From Paenibacillus sp. G2S3 (GTDB taxonomy: Bacteria > Bacillota > Bacilli > Paenibacillales > Paenibacillaceae), in the NCBI RefSeq assembly GCF_030123105.1, contig NZ_CP126095.1, positions 5,084,001 to 5,148,000 on the forward strand: DNA of 64,000 bases. Reading direction: 5' to 3'. Under the pieces are notes generated by a model. It saw only the letters and a program-made list of their open reading frames with translations, ran no database searches and had not been told where the DNA came from. Positions within the stretch are counted from its first letter, which is position 1; every line of letters begins with the position of its first letter. A program made the translations under genes and the position numbers. Positions 44,282-54,722 of this stretch are shown here, piece after piece.

Positions 44282-44348
44282 CGACGTGATCCGGTTTCCC
44301 GAGATACGCCGCCGCTTGTATGGTTGTTGTTGTTATCATAACGTTGCA

Positions 44349-44773
44349 GTTAGGAAAGTTTGCCGTAAGCCGGGTTCTGTGCTCGTCGTGGTTCAATCGG
44401 GAACTACCCTCCCACCATAAGCGACAATCATCTATCTAGGCCGTACATTACTGCACAGCTCCAGCGACCAACCTAGACGCGCCTCAGGCTAAGGCTGCCT
44501 ATTCCAATAAAGGAATTTGCTGCGTCTCATTAGGTCTTGCTCCAGATGGGGTTTACCAGGAACGAAGTCACCAGCGTTCCTCGGGGTCTCTTACACCTCG
44601 GTTCCATCCTTGCCTGTGCCGCCCTAAGGCGGCCATCGGCGGTCCATTTCTGTGGCACTATCCTTCGACTCGCGCCGACTGGACGTTATCCAGCATCCTG
44701 CCTTATGGAGCCCGGACTTTCCTCCCGTGACGTCTTCACGTCACCGGCGATTGTCTGTCAAACTTTCCGAACA
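44349..44773 (-). ncRNA. rnpB: RNase P RNA, bacterial B type
   Basis: On the minus strand the 5' arm GTTCGGAAAGTTTG pairs with the 3' arm CAAACTTTCCTAAC to form P1. The conserved 5' sequence GGAGGAAAGTCCGGGCTCC and the 3' AACCCGGCTTACGGC (CR I and CR V region) are present. Length about 425 nt fits the Bacillus-type RNA, which processes tRNA 5' ends. The ends are estimated from pairing. The gene lies just after yqfO and has its own promoter. Confidence 0.95.
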
Positions 44774-44782
44774 ACATTATAT

Positions 44783-44811
44783 ATTATACAGACATCACAT
44801 GTCTGACACAA
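44783..44811 (-). promoter_or_regulatory. Predicted rnpB promoter with a palindrome in the spacer
   Basis: On the minus strand TTGTGT (44811-44806), a 17-bp spacer and TATAAT (44788-44783) place transcription start about 44776, next to the 5' end of rnpB. The spacer itself (44789-44805) is the perfect palindrome CAGACAT-GTG-ATGTCTG (minus strand). Confidence 0.65.
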
Positions 44812-44830
44812 GCATTATTAAATGGAAATT

Positions 44831-45946
44831 TTATAGGAACTTAAATGGCTCTGTATTCACTTGCGAAGCATGTACAGCTGTATCGTACTTATGCTCCACC
44901 AGTTTCCCAGTCATCCACTCCGCAACTTTCTCTTTCATGATCTTCTCCGCATTATGTCCCGGATCAATCAAAGTGATCCCAGCAAGCGCAGCATCCTGTG
45001 CAGTATGGTAATCAAGATCACCCGTAACCAGCACATCCGCACTGCGGAAAATAGCACTATTATAATACTTTCCACCCGAACCGCCGAGAACAGCGGCTTT
45101 GCGAATCGGACGATCCAAATCACCCACAACACGTACATGGTCTACCTTCAGACCTTTTTTTACCGTCTCAACAAATTGCCCAAGTGTGGTAGGCTCTTTG
45201 AGCTTACCTACTCGCCCAAGTCCTAAACTACGACCTTTAAGATCCATCGTGTATAAATCATAGGCAACCTCTTCATAAGGATGAGCCTTGAGCATAGCCT
45301 GTACCACTTTATTGCGGATACTTTGTGGCACGATCGTCTCAATACGAATCTCCTCAGCACGCTCCATCTTCCCTTTTTCCCCGATATAAGGATCTGTACC
45401 TTCTCCTGGAATAAAAGTCCCGAATCCCTCGATATTGAAGCTGCAATGACTATAGTTACCGATTGCCCCTGCTCCTGCATTCAGGATGGCATCCAGTACC
45501 TTCTGATGATGGTCCTTCGGCACAAACACAACCAGCTTTGACAATTGCTCGGAATGAATGTCTTTAATAGGCACTCCGTTCTCTATACCAAGAGCTTCCG
45601 CCATCCAATCGTTCATTCCACCTTCGGTAACATCCAGATTAGTATGACTGATGTATACCGCGATGTCATTTTTAATCAATTTTTCATACATTCGGCCCAT
45701 TGGAGTGTCTGTTTGAATCCCTTGCAGCGGACGAAAAATAATCGCATGGTGGGCAATGATTAGATTACAGCCGAGACTAATCGCCTCTTCAACGACTTCA
45801 TCGTTCACATCCAGTGCAACCAGTACATTGGTTATTTCTTTCTGTAAGGAACCTAGTTGCAGACCGACTTTGTCCCAATCTTCAGCTAAATGCTTTGGAG
45901 CCAGCTGCTCCATATATTGAATTACTGTTTGTCCTTTGGCAAGCAT
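44831..45946 (-). CDS. yqfO: Nif3-like dinuclear metal-centre protein (YqfO)
   Basis: The 371-residue protein of the DUF34/NIF3 family has the metal-binding set GCNLIIAHHAIIFRPL and SHTNLDVTEGGMNDW. A PII-like inserted domain is central (about residues 130-235), as in B. subtilis YqfO, and the C-terminal half supplies the second metal site with GDLDYHTAQDAALAG. Function is debated (related to GTP cyclohydrolase I type 2 or to metal-cofactor insertion). ATG 45946 has GGAGGTG upstream and overlaps the end of trmK by 25 bp. The two genes are conserved neighbours. Confidence 0.92.
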   Translation of the reverse strand: MLAKGQTVIQYMEQLAPKHLAEDWDKVGLQLGSLQKEITNVLVALDVNDEVVEEAISLGCNLIIAHHAIIFRPLQGIQTDTPMGRMYEKLIKNDIAVYISHTNLDVTEGGMNDWMAEALGIENGVPIKDIHSEQLSKLVVFVPKDHHQKVLDAILNAGAGAIGNYSHCSFNIEGFGTFIPGEGTDPYIGEKGKMERAEEIRIETIVPQSIRNKVVQAMLKAHPYEEVAYDLYTMDLKGRSLGLGRVGKLKEPTTLGQFVETVKKGLKVDHVRVVGDLDRPIRKAAVLGGSGGKYYNSAIFRSADVLVTGDLDYHTAQDAALAGITLIDPGHNAEKIMKEKVAEWMTGKLVEHKYDTAVHASQVNTEPFKFL

Positions 45947-46701
45947 TGCAGCACCTCCGTAATCTCCTTGATCTGTTCTCGAATTAATTTCCGTTTATTC
46001 TCCGCAGATTCGAGTTCTGAACGTGACAATGATGTCAGAATGCCTTCCAATTTCTGAATCTCTCCCTGCCACTTGGCAAAAAACACTTCATTCGGTGCTT
46101 GGATCAGAAAAGGCCCCATCTGCAGCAAGGTATCCTGACCACGATTCATATCAGAATTACCTAGCGTTACCTCACGATATACATTGGCATTCGTAATTCC
46201 AGCATTAGTATCCTCTGGAACAGCTGTTAACACCTCATATAGCTTGCCGTCTTCTTCCAGAATACTTTCAGCAATAAGAACCCAATTATTATTTAGCAGC
46301 CAGCGACGCAAAATATCCTCGCCCACATTCGGCTGAAGTACCAGTGTTGTAACATCCTTTAGCTTACCTTGACTCTGACCACGGTCTAAAATCGAGGCAA
46401 TTAAAGCCCCTCCCATGCCAGCGATCGTGATACAATTAACTTCACCAGGTTCCAGTACCTCAAGGCCATCCCCTCGCCGCACTGAGATCACCTTCCCTAG
46501 TCCAGCCACTGCAACGCCCTTACAAGCAGCATCAAAGGGACCCGGGTTAACCTCACCTGCTACTGCAAATACAGCCTTACCGCTTTCTACAGCAGCTATA
46601 GGAAGCAGAGCATGATCAGAGCCGATGTCTGCCAACCTGCTTCCTTGCGGAATTTGCTCCAGCAATTGCTGAAGTCGATCTGATAATTTCACATTGTTCA
46701 T
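45922..46701 (-). CDS. trmK: tRNA (adenine22-N1)-methyltransferase
   Basis: TrmK methylates A22 of tRNA with SAM. The 259-residue product starts MNNVKLSDRLQQLLEQIP, followed by the SAM motif LADIGSDHALLPI, and then ITIAGMGGALIASIL. The C-terminal half is a coiled coil (SRSELESAENKRKLIREQ), as in the family. Start ATG 46701 overlaps the TGA of the upstream membrane gene (ATGA), with GGGTGG before it. An in-frame extension to 46842 adds 47 residues inside the upstream gene and was not used. Confidence 0.93.
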   Translation of the reverse strand: MNNVKLSDRLQQLLEQIPQGSRLADIGSDHALLPIAAVESGKAVFAVAGEVNPGPFDAACKGVAVAGLGKVISVRRGDGLEVLEPGEVNCITIAGMGGALIASILDRGQSQGKLKDVTTLVLQPNVGEDILRRWLLNNNWVLIAESILEEDGKLYEVLTAVPEDTNAGITNANVYREVTLGNSDMNRGQDTLLQMGPFLIQAPNEVFFAKWQGEIQKLEGILTSLSRSELESAENKRKLIREQIKEITEVLQCLPKDKQ

Positions 46702-47522
46702 GTTGCCACCCACGTTATCCATTTTTTTCGAAACAAGAACAGCAGGACCAAGCCTACCGCAATTTTTAAAATTAGTAAAAACGAAATCCACTGTGGATAA
46801 TCCTGCCTCAATAAAAGAGCATCCAGCTCGGGCATCATCCATAACGTTACTCCCACTGCAAAAAAAACACTGGCCACGCCTTTAACTCTGTGATGTAAAA
46901 GCCAGCTCAGCCACACCATCATTACACAGAGTGGGAGCCATAAGAGCTCAAGCTCTAGCATCGAAGCCTCAGGGCGTCTTCCACCGAAGAATCCCGCATA
47001 TAGTAATGCCCAAAAAGCATAACCGCAGTACTGCAGCAAGCCGATCCGGAGCACAAATCCCAGAATACACCATAATAAGCCACAGGCTCCAATCAGAATC
47101 GGTCTCCAGAGCTGAGGATCAAGATGATGCAAAGCAATCAGCCATAGTCCAAAACCAAGCGTCAACACACTGCCTAGCCCCGCTAGGATAAGACTAATAA
47201 CATGATTTCGGTCCCTGTAAACTGCTGAGTATCCATAACAAATAATTAATACGGATAGTGCTGTTGCAAGTTGCAAAGGCCAGGGAAAAACGCTAAAATA
47301 AAGACTAATCAAGAAAATCAAGGAAATAATTCCAAAACCAAACAGCCAAATTTTGATGTTTCCCTGCTGTAGATTCTTCAGCGAAATCGGATTTCTATCC
47401 TTCGCCGCAGCTTCATCATCATACAGGTTAGTTAAGAAGTCGCAATATTGCTCTGGCAGCAATCTGTTATTTCTCCAATACTGAATCTCTTTTATAATAA
47501 TTTCGCGTTTTTCCAAATTCAC
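46698..47522 (-). CDS. Multi-helix membrane protein, unknown function
   Basis: The 274-residue protein has a ~60-residue polar N-terminus with LPEQYCDFLTNLYDDE, then about eight predicted membrane helices (roughly 55-270). The final residues are basic. No catalytic motif is recognised; the N-terminal element resembles a DUF2157-type start but this is weak. GTG 47522 has AAGGATG upstream. It is translationally coupled to trmK by ATGA. It occupies the place of cccA (cytochrome c) between sigA and trmK in B. subtilis. Confidence 0.6.
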   Translation of the reverse strand: MNLEKREIIIKEIQYWRNNRLLPEQYCDFLTNLYDDEAAAKDRNPISLKNLQQGNIKIWLFGFGIISLIFLISLYFSVFPWPLQLATALSVLIICYGYSAVYRDRNHVISLILAGLGSVLTLGFGLWLIALHHLDPQLWRPILIGACGLLWCILGFVLRIGLLQYCGYAFWALLYAGFFGGRRPEASMLELELLWLPLCVMMVWLSWLLHHRVKGVASVFFAVGVTLWMMPELDALLLRQDYPQWISFLLILKIAVGLVLLFLFRKKWITWVAT

Positions 47523-47576
47523 CGGCTCATCCTTCTTTCCAGATGCAAAAGGTCAGCACTTTTAAGGTCGTAAATT

Positions 47577-47616
47577 CAAATAAAAGAACCTCCTGCTACT
47601 GAGCAGCAGAAGGTCC
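47577..47616 (-). terminator. Terminator after sigA
   Basis: ACCTTCTGCTGC pairs with GTAGCAGGAGGTT, followed by CTTTTATTT on the minus strand. Confidence 0.8.
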
Positions 47617-47629
47617 AGTTCATGAAATA

Positions 47630-48763
47630 CTATTCAAGGAAATCCTTAAGCCGTTTGCTGCGGCTAGGGTGACGAAGCTTACGCAATGCTTTAGCTTCAA
47701 TCTGGCGAATCCGTTCGCGGGTAACACCGAACACTTTGCCCACTTCTTCAAGTGTTCTCGTCCGGCCATCATCTAGGCCAAAACGCAGACGAAGTACATT
47801 CTCTTCACGCTCCGTGAGCGTGTCCAGTACATCCTCCAGCTGTTCCTTCAGCAGTTCATAAGCTGCTGCATCCGCAGGAGCCAAGGCTTCCTGATCCTCA
47901 ATGAAATCTCCCAGATGTGAATCGTCTTCTTCACCGATCGGTGTTTCGAGCGATACTGGCTCTTGGGCAATTTTCATGATTTCTCTAACTTTCTCAACCG
48001 TCAGCTCCATCTCAGCCGCAATTTCCTCTGGCGAAGGTTCACGTCCCAGTTCTTGCAGCAATTGACGAGAGACACGAATCAGCTTGTTGATCGTCTCAAC
48101 CATGTGTACAGGAATACGAATCGTACGTGCCTGATCCGCAATCGCGCGGGTAATGGCCTGACGAATCCACCAAGTTGCATACGTACTAAATTTGAACCCT
48201 TTATTATGGTCAAATTTCTCTACTGCTTTGATCAGACCCATATTACCTTCCTGAATCAAATCAAGGAACAGCATACCGCGTCCAACATAACGTTTAGCAA
48301 TACTTACTACAAGACGTAGGTTCGCTTCAGCGAGACGACGTTTGGCTTCCTCGTCACCATTCTTAATACGCATAGCAAGCTCTACTTCATCGTCAGCCGA
48401 CAACAGCGGAACACGTCCAATTTCTTTTAGATACATACGGACAGGGTCATTAATCTTAATCCCTGGCGGCAGTGACAAATCATCATCAAAGCTGAACTCA
48501 TCGCCCTCTTTGTCTTCATTGTCCTCATTTGGCCGGAGGCTGTTAACCTCCTCATCGTTCTCGTTTACAACTTCAATCCCCAAATCACTGAGTTGTTCAT
48601 AGAACTCCTCCATTTGCTCGGGGTCTTGATCAAACGGCGATAATTTCTCCATAATATCTTTGTATAGCAATGATGATCTTTTCTTGCCTTGCTCAATAAG
48701 CTGGTCCTTAACCTGATCCAAAGTAAATTCTGCTTCCAATTCAGTATGCTGATCGTTCGCCAT
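47630..48763 (-). CDS. sigA: RNA polymerase primary sigma factor
   Basis: The 377-residue protein has region 1.1 (1-80), an acidic stretch, region 2 with [18 protein letters not shown] and [13 protein letters not shown], and regions 3 and 4. Region 4 contains [17 protein letters not shown] and [20 protein letters not shown] (helix-turn-helix for -35 recognition). Length and domain order match primary sigma of Bacillales. ATG 48763 has GGAGGGAG upstream. It lies 40 bp after dnaG, as in the macromolecular synthesis operon. Confidence 0.98.
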   Translation of the reverse strand: MANDQHTELEAEFTLDQVKDQLIEQGKKRSSLLYKDIMEKLSPFDQDPEQMEEFYEQLSDLGIEVVNENDEEVNSLRPNEDNEDKEGDEFSFDDDLSLPPGIKINDPVRMYLKEIGRVPLLSADDEVELAMRIKNGDEEAKRRLAEANLRLVVSIAKRYVGRGMLFLDLIQEGNMGLIKAVEKFDHNKGFKFSTYATWWIRQAITRAIADQARTIRIPVHMVETINKLIRVSRQLLQELGREPSPEEIAAEMELTVEKVREIMKIAQEPVSLETPIGEEDDSHLGDFIEDQEALAPADAAAYELLKEQLEDVLDTLTEREENVLRLRFGLDDGRTRTLEEVGKVFGVTRERIRQIEAKALRKLRHPSRSKRLKDFLE

Positions 48764-48803
48764 AATTCGACTCCCTCCTCCCTAGGTACATCCTGTCAAC
48801 ATT

Positions 48804-50624
48804 TCATTGTCTCTCTAGGGCTATAATCTCACTTGCTATTTGTGCCGCACGCAAAAAGTCACCTGACTTTTCCGCCTGAATCATCTCTTCACGCTTCTGA
48901 TCCATCTTGCGCTGCAGTGGGTATTTCCGTACTTCACGGATACAATCATCCAGCACCTGCATATTCCAGTCTGGAGGTGTATCCATCATGGAAATTGATG
49001 TAGCAGTTTTCTCTAGACGATCATCCTGAAGCGATGATAGAAACCGACTAATGCCGGGTGGTTTGCCTTGCGCGTAATAGGCATATAGATAAGCGGCAAT
49101 TGCCGCATGATCATCGATGTTGAAATCTTCTCCGAGGCGTTCGCCCACATACGTGGCGGCTTCCGGGTCCTGAATCATAAAGGACAGTAGACGCCGTTCC
49201 GCAACATGATAAGCGGGCAGCAAAGTTGGTGTCTGCACTTGCCCTTTTTTATGCCTACCATTATTCCACCTTTTGTCGTTATTATCCCCTTCGGGGATGT
49301 TTTTTTGCATCGATGCCCTAAGTAAATTACAATCCTGCTTCAAACTATCATATGAAAGTTCCAGCTCAGAAGCGATTTCCCTTAGGTAAACCTCTCTCTC
49401 AGTCGAGGAATGTAACGAAGCAATGACCTCCAAAGCTTCTTTGACGTAGGCAATTTTGCCATCTTCCTCTAGGAGTATATGGTTTTTTTTCAGATATATA
49501 AGCTTAAATTTTATGGATGAAACTGCAGAATCAATAACCTGATCCATAAATCTTTCTCCACCATGCTTGGAGATGAACTCATCTGGATCGAGCCCGCTTG
49601 GCAGTAAGGCAATCTTTACACGCAGGCCACTGCCTTCAAGCATTGGAATGGACTTCATAGCAGCTGCTTGTCCTGCCCGGTCACCGTCATAAGACAGTAC
49701 AATTTCATCAGCCAGACTCTTCATCAGTGCTACATGACTTTCAGTTAAAGATGTTCCCATTGTTGCTACACCGTTATGCACACCTGCTTCCCAGGCCGAA
49801 ATGACATCTCCGTATCCTTCAAAGAGGACGATTTGCCGCATTTTGCGGATGGATGCTTTGGACTGGTGCAAATTGTATAAAATCCGGCTTTTGTTAAACA
49901 ATCTACTCTCTGGAGAATTTAAATACTTGGGTTGTCCTTCTCCAAGAATTCTTCCGGCAAATGCAATCACCTTGCCTGTACGATTCGCAATCGGAAAAAT
50001 AATCCGGCCACGGAAACGGTCTATATAGCCTTTTCCCTCACCTCGGGCAGACAGGAGTCCGCCTTTCTCCATCTCAGCAAGGTCAAAATTCCGTTTCTCC
50101 AAAAATTGTAGCAAAGTATCCCAGCGGTCCGGAGCATATCCGATCTGAAACTGGTCAATCATTTTATCGCTGAAGTTCCGGGCTCTTAAATACTCCATAG
50201 CGGCTTTGCCGTGTTCCGTATTCTTCAGCAAGTAATGATAAAACTTTGCCGACCATTCATAAGCTTGAATCAACCGATCGCGTTCCGGATCAGGAGGAGA
50301 CATCAGGCCTCCCTTACCTTCAGGAACGGGAATATCACTTTCTTCAGCCATTATTTTGACGGCTTCGGGGAAGGTTAATCCTTCGATTTCCATCCTAAAT
50401 TTGATGGCATTTCCACCCATGCCGCAGCCAAAGCAATGAAATACTCCCCGGTCGGGGGTAACTGTAAAGGAAGGGGTTTTCTCCGAATGGAACGGGCAGA
50501 GGCCCCATAAATATTTCCCCTGCTTGGACAAATGGACAACCTTACCGACTGTATCGACAATATCATGACGTGCAAGCACGCTTTCGATAACTTCTTCCGG
50601 AATATTCCCGTGTCCGCTAGCCAC
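48804..50624 (-). CDS. dnaG: DNA primase
   Basis: DnaG makes RNA primers at the replication fork. The protein has a CHC2-type zinc finger (CPFHSEKTPSF then HCFGCG), the RNA-polymerase/toprim core with LFEGYGDVISA and LSYDGDRAGQAA, and a C-terminal helicase-interaction domain. I chose GTG 50624 (606 residues) because GAAGGTGG lies just upstream; the frame continues to TTG 50639 without a binding site. A charged linker lies between toprim and the C-terminal domain (about 425-455, NDKRWNNGRHKK). Confidence 0.96.
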   Translation of the reverse strand: MASGHGNIPEEVIESVLARHDIVDTVGKVVHLSKQGKYLWGLCPFHSEKTPSFTVTPDRGVFHCFGCGMGGNAIKFRMEIEGLTFPEAVKIMAEESDIPVPEGKGGLMSPPDPERDRLIQAYEWSAKFYHYLLKNTEHGKAAMEYLRARNFSDKMIDQFQIGYAPDRWDTLLQFLEKRNFDLAEMEKGGLLSARGEGKGYIDRFRGRIIFPIANRTGKVIAFAGRILGEGQPKYLNSPESRLFNKSRILYNLHQSKASIRKMRQIVLFEGYGDVISAWEAGVHNGVATMGTSLTESHVALMKSLADEIVLSYDGDRAGQAAAMKSIPMLEGSGLRVKIALLPSGLDPDEFISKHGGERFMDQVIDSAVSSIKFKLIYLKKNHILLEEDGKIAYVKEALEVIASLHSSTEREVYLREIASELELSYDSLKQDCNLLRASMQKNIPEGDNNDKRWNNGRHKKGQVQTPTLLPAYHVAERRLLSFMIQDPEAATYVGERLGEDFNIDDHAAIAAYLYAYYAQGKPPGISRFLSSLQDDRLEKTATSISMMDTPPDWNMQVLDDCIREVRKYPLQRKMDQKREEMIQAEKSGDFLRAAQIASEIIALERQ

Positions 50625-50663
50625 TTCAACCACCTTCAATTCTCAACAAATAAATATAATTCG

Positions 50664-51140
50664 CTATTGCTCTACATTCTCCTGCAAAAGTATTAAATGT
50701 TTTGTCATTTTATGTTGAAAATATATTTTTTCTTCTGCCGTTATAGGTTTTGGACCCTTAGAATAGTGTCCCCGTCTTCGTTCCACAGCCCTGGCATGCC
50801 TGCCTTCCAACATAAAATCCATTTTGGAATCGTCATATTCCTGGCCACGAAAAGAAAGCACACTGCAACGTTTGCCGAGCGCAAGTGCTGCGAGACCATA
50901 GTCCCCAGTCAATACCACATCTCCTGCAGAAATATGATTGGCAATATATAGATCGGCACTCTGATCTCCCCGGTCCACCTGCACAACCGTTACACCCTCT
51001 TCAGCTTTCAGTGCATGGTCATAAGAAGATACCATCAGTACCGGCACACCAAAGGCGCGACCTACTTCAGCTATCTCTTTTTTAACCGGACAAGCATCCC
51101 CATCCACGACTATAGTTCTAGACCGGGACTTCTTCTCCAT
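50664..51140 (-). CDS. yqxD: UPF0178 (YqxD) family protein
   Basis: The 158-residue protein has VVDGDACPVKKEI near the N-terminus and DRGDQSADLYIANHI and DVVLTGDYGLAALAL. These form a PIN-like fold of unknown function. I chose ATG 51140 because GGTG lies six bases upstream; ATG 51146 is too close, and an in-frame extension to 51242 has no site. It precedes dnaG by 39 bp, as in B. subtilis. The upstream 200 bp lack ccpN and its neighbour, which occupy that place in B. subtilis. Confidence 0.9.
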   Translation of the reverse strand: MEKKSRSRTIVVDGDACPVKKEIAEVGRAFGVPVLMVSSYDHALKAEEGVTVVQVDRGDQSADLYIANHISAGDVVLTGDYGLAALALGKRCSVLSFRGQEYDDSKMDFMLEGRHARAVERRRGHYSKGPKPITAEEKIYFQHKMTKHLILLQENVEQ

Positions 51141-51205
51141 GATCATCACCAATTTCCCGTGTAATATATATACGCCCTTACCGCAAGAAATCCTTCTTTC
51201 TATGC

Positions 51206-51258
51206 ATAAATACGGAACGGATGTCAAATGACGCATTGGCACCGTTCCGTATATTTAT
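51206..51258 (-). terminator. Inverted repeat between glyS and yqxD
   Basis: ATACGGAACGG and CCGTTCCGTAT form a perfect 11-bp stem around a ~21-base loop. The minus strand continues as TTTATGC, a weak T tract. It may be a terminator for the glyQS transcript, or an RNA-structure element in the yqxD leader. Confidence 0.5.
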
Positions 51259-51337
51259 ACCCCAAACCAACATTCTATACCATAAGACACAAACTTTTCT
51301 TATAGATGCTGTTCAAAAAGCTGTCCTTTGATCACGA

Positions 51338-53413
51338 CTACCAAACGAGCTTGCCAAAATCAGCAAACGCCTTAGAGTCAGCATCAATAGCAGCAAGCAG
51401 AGCTAAACGATTAGCGCGTACCTGCTCATCCTCCGCCATAACCATAACGGAATCGAAAAATGCTGTAACAGCATCTTTTAGACCCGAGAGAATACGGAGT
51501 GCTTCTTCGGCATTATTCGCCGACATCGCTTCAAGATATGGTGTGTGTAACTCCTGCCATGTATTGTACAGCTGCAGCTCAGCATCTTCTTTAAGTAAAG
51601 AAGGATCAATCACTTCGCTGGTTGCTTTAGCTGCCAAATTACTGACACGAGTGAGTGAATCTACGGTGATTTTAAAGTCTGCTTGGTCTAAGACAGCACT
51701 CATAAGAGCACGGCTTCTTCCTACAACATCTACTACGTTATCAAAGCCAGCTGCTGTAACAGCATCCACAACATCATAGCGTACATTGTCGGATAAAAGA
51801 CGTTTAACACGCAGACCGAAGAACTCGTACAGGTTTATACGTAGTTCATCGTCAGAATGTTTCGAATTCCCTGAATTTTTATGAATTTCAAGCGCTGCTT
51901 CAAAAATTTCGCGCAGCGTAATCGGCAATTTATGCTCAAGTACGATTTGAACGATCCCCGCAGCCTGGCGACGTAATGCATAAGGATCCTGAGATCCCGT
52001 TGGGATAATACCGATGGAGAAGCATCCTACAATCGTGTCGATCTTATCCGCAATGCTGACAACGGAACCGGCATCCGTTGAAGGTACTGCATCTCCCGCG
52101 AACCGTGGCTGATAATGTTCAAAGATTGCTTTTGCCACAGTTTCAGGCTCTCCTGCTTTACGTGCATAATCTTCACCCATGGTCCCTTGAAGTTCTGGGA
52201 ATTCATAAACCATTTGAGTTACCAGGTCGAATTTGCAAATATCAGCAGTCCGACTTACTTCAGATAGGGTTGCATCAGACAATCCCAGCTTTACAGCAAG
52301 ACGATCGGAGATTTGGCGAATTCGACGCACTTTATCTCCAACACTTCCAAGCTCTTCATGGTAGACGATATTCTCCAGTTTGGCTAGTGCATCGTCAATC
52401 TTCATCTTTTGATCTTCTTGATAGAAGAATTTGGCATCTGATAGACGAGCACGGAGTACTTTCTCATTCCCCTTAGCAATAACATCCAAAGATACTGCAT
52501 TCCCGTTACGCACCGTTACGAAGAAAGGTAAAAGTTTGCCCGCCGCATCAAATACTGGGAAATACCGCTGATGCTCACGCATCGAGGTAATCAGCACATC
52601 CTGCGGAATGTTCAAGAACGATGGATCGAAGGTTCCAAACAACACGGTTGGTGTTTCAACTAGGAACAGTACTTCCTCCAAAAGATCCTCTTTGATCGCA
52701 ATCGTCCAGCTTTTTTCTTCAGCCAATTGATTGATTTGTTTCAGGATCAGTTCTTCACGTTCCTTCACATCTACAAGCACATGCTGCGCACGCAAGCTCT
52801 CTACATATTGTGCAGGCTCCGAAATTACAGTCTCTGTTCCCAGAAAACGATGTCCACGGCTCACATTGCCTGCTTTTACATCCGTAATTTCTAAATCAAT
52901 AATATCTTTCCCAAAAAGAGCAACTAACCAGCGAATCGGACGCACGAATTTAAAATCATAAGCTCCCCAACGCATGTTTTTCGGAAAAGTCATCGCATTT
53001 ACAATCCCTAAAAGACCTTCAGAAAGCAAAGAAGCAGTCTCTACCCCAGCACTATTTCTAGTAGCATAAATATACTCTACTCCAGCTAGCTCTTTGAACG
53101 TAAATTGCTCCGGAGATACACCCTGACTACGGGCAAATCCTAAAGCAGCCTTGCTCCAGTCTCCGTTTGCATCCAGTGCGATTTTGCGTGATGGTCCTTT
53201 GACCTCTTCGCTAATATCCTCTTGCTTCTCAGCCGCATCCTTAACCAATACAGCGAGACGACGTGGCGTTGCATAGGCAATAACTCCAGCATGGGTAATC
53301 CGTGCAGAATCCAACCACTTTGATGTTCTATCTTGTAGCTGTTCCATCGCAGCGCGGATAAAACGTGCAGGAATCTCCTCCAGACCGATCTCAAACAGGA
53401 TATCTTTAGACAC
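51338..53413 (-). CDS. glyS: Glycine-tRNA ligase beta subunit
   Basis: GlyS is the large subunit of the alpha2beta2 glycyl-tRNA synthetase. The 691-residue product starts [19 protein letters not shown], followed by the HD-like and anticodon-binding segments (HREHQRYFP as [30 protein letters not shown]). Length is normal. GTG 53413 is chosen because GAAGGTG lies seven bases upstream. It overlaps the glyQ stop by 8 bp, so the two subunits are coupled. Confidence 0.97.
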   Translation of the reverse strand: MSKDILFEIGLEEIPARFIRAAMEQLQDRTSKWLDSARITHAGVIAYATPRRLAVLVKDAAEKQEDISEEVKGPSRKIALDANGDWSKAALGFARSQGVSPEQFTFKELAGVEYIYATRNSAGVETASLLSEGLLGIVNAMTFPKNMRWGAYDFKFVRPIRWLVALFGKDIIDLEITDVKAGNVSRGHRFLGTETVISEPAQYVESLRAQHVLVDVKEREELILKQINQLAEEKSWTIAIKEDLLEEVLFLVETPTVLFGTFDPSFLNIPQDVLITSMREHQRYFPVFDAAGKLLPFFVTVRNGNAVSLDVIAKGNEKVLRARLSDAKFFYQEDQKMKIDDALAKLENIVYHEELGSVGDKVRRIRQISDRLAVKLGLSDATLSEVSRTADICKFDLVTQMVYEFPELQGTMGEDYARKAGEPETVAKAIFEHYQPRFAGDAVPSTDAGSVVSIADKIDTIVGCFSIGIIPTGSQDPYALRRQAAGIVQIVLEHKLPITLREIFEAALEIHKNSGNSKHSDDELRINLYEFFGLRVKRLLSDNVRYDVVDAVTAAGFDNVVDVVGRSRALMSAVLDQADFKITVDSLTRVSNLAAKATSEVIDPSLLKEDAELQLYNTWQELHTPYLEAMSANNAEEALRILSGLKDAVTAFFDSVMVMAEDEQVRANRLALLAAIDADSKAFADFGKLVW

Positions 53414-54293
53414 GGTCAGCACCTTCTTTCTTCAGCAGCGGGAAGCCAAGCTTCTCGCGTTCCTCAAGATATGTTGCCGCTACAGAGCGGGCAAGATTAC
53501 GCACTCGGGTAATAAATCCAGTCCGTTCAGTAACACTGATGGCTCCACGTGCATCCAGCAGATTAAAGCTATGTGAGCATTTCAACACGTAATCATAGGC
53601 TGGGAACACAAGATGTTGCTCCATCGCTCTACGCGCTTCTTCTTCGTACATGTTGAATAGTGAAAATAGCATTTTTACATCAGATACTTCAAAGGTGTAA
53701 GTAGAATGCTCAAACTCCGGTTGATGAAAAACATCACCATAAGACATGCCACTAACCCATTCAAGATCGAATACATTTTCTTTATCTTGAATGTAGGATG
53801 CTAGGCGCTCCATTCCGTAAGTAATTTCTACGGCAACTGGATTGGCTTCAATCCCACCCACCTGTTGAAAGTAAGTAAACTGAGTGATTTCCATACCATC
53901 CAGCCATACTTCCCATCCTAGACCTGCACAACCCAGTGAAGGGTTCTCCCAGTTATCCTCAACAAAACGGATATCATGCAAGAGTGGATCAATGCCGAGT
54001 GCTTTCAAACTATCCAAGTAAATCTCTTGAATGTTATCAGGCGATGGTTTGATAATTACCTGAAATTGATGATGCTGATACAGACGGTTCGGATTCTCTC
54101 CATAACGTCCATCGGATGGGCGACGTGAAGGCTCTACGTACGCAACTCTCCATGGCTCAGGACCTAGTGAGCGTAAAAATGTCATAGGGTTCATCGTGCC
54201 GGCGCCTTTTTCAGTGTCATAAGGCTGTACGATAATACAGTTCTGTTCAGCCCAGAACTGCTGCAGCGTCAAAATCATCTGCTGAAAGTTCAT
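53406..54293 (-). CDS. glyQ: Glycine-tRNA ligase alpha subunit
   Basis: The 295-residue catalytic subunit has the class II signature region [21 protein letters not shown], and [14 protein letters not shown] for motif 1. A C-terminal [17 protein letters not shown] stretch is present. Start ATG 54293 has GGAGACGGTATT upstream. It lies directly downstream of a glycine T-box and its terminator, and 8 bp overlaps glyS. Confidence 0.97.
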   Translation of the reverse strand: MNFQQMILTLQQFWAEQNCIIVQPYDTEKGAGTMNPMTFLRSLGPEPWRVAYVEPSRRPSDGRYGENPNRLYQHHQFQVIIKPSPDNIQEIYLDSLKALGIDPLLHDIRFVEDNWENPSLGCAGLGWEVWLDGMEITQFTYFQQVGGIEANPVAVEITYGMERLASYIQDKENVFDLEWVSGMSYGDVFHQPEFEHSTYTFEVSDVKMLFSLFNMYEEEARRAMEQHLVFPAYDYVLKCSHSFNLLDARGAISVTERTGFITRVRNLARSVAATYLEEREKLGFPLLKKEGADRV

Positions 54294-54384
54294 AATACCG
54301 TCTCCTTCGCTTTACAAGTTTTTTTAGATCAGCTTGCTTAAAACTTCTTACCATGGAGGCGGCATTTTTCGCTCCTGACAGCAA

Positions 54385-54688
54385 CAAAAAACCCCCGCCC
54401 CCATGCCTGATTAACAGACATAGGGACGAGAGCTTAACTTATTCTCCCGCGGTTCCACCCTACTTGATTCCAATCCTTGATTCAGCAAAATCAGTGCCAA
54501 AGACAAGAACGAAATCCACTTTCATTCGCCATATCCGTACTCCCGGGTGCCATGTTCATGAACATTGTCCCGCCAGGCTCTCACTGCCCCCAGCTCGCTG
54601 AATCGCGACAATATCGCTCACTACTTTCCCGATCGATGCACGTTCTCCCAAAATGGAGCAAAACGGCGATAATCTTAGAATTAAACTG
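54385..54688 (-). promoter_or_regulatory. Glycine T-box riboswitch with terminator
   Basis: The core TGGAACCGCGG is at 54456-54446 on the minus strand. A terminator stem (CCCTATGTCTG/CAGGCATGGGG) with a T run ends near 54385. A GGC triplet at 54551-54549 is a candidate glycine specifier. The element should let uncharged tRNA-Gly favour readthrough into glyQS. The 5' end is set from the predicted promoter. Confidence 0.9.
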
Positions 54689-54693
54689 TTCCT

Positions 54694-54722
54694 ATAGTAA
54701 CGGAAAAATCAGATTTCGTCAA
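54694..54722 (-). promoter_or_regulatory. Predicted promoter of the glyQS T-box leader
   Basis: On the minus strand TTGACG (54722-54717) and TACTAT (54699-54694) are 17 bp apart. The -35 overlaps the recO stop codon. Confidence 0.65.
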
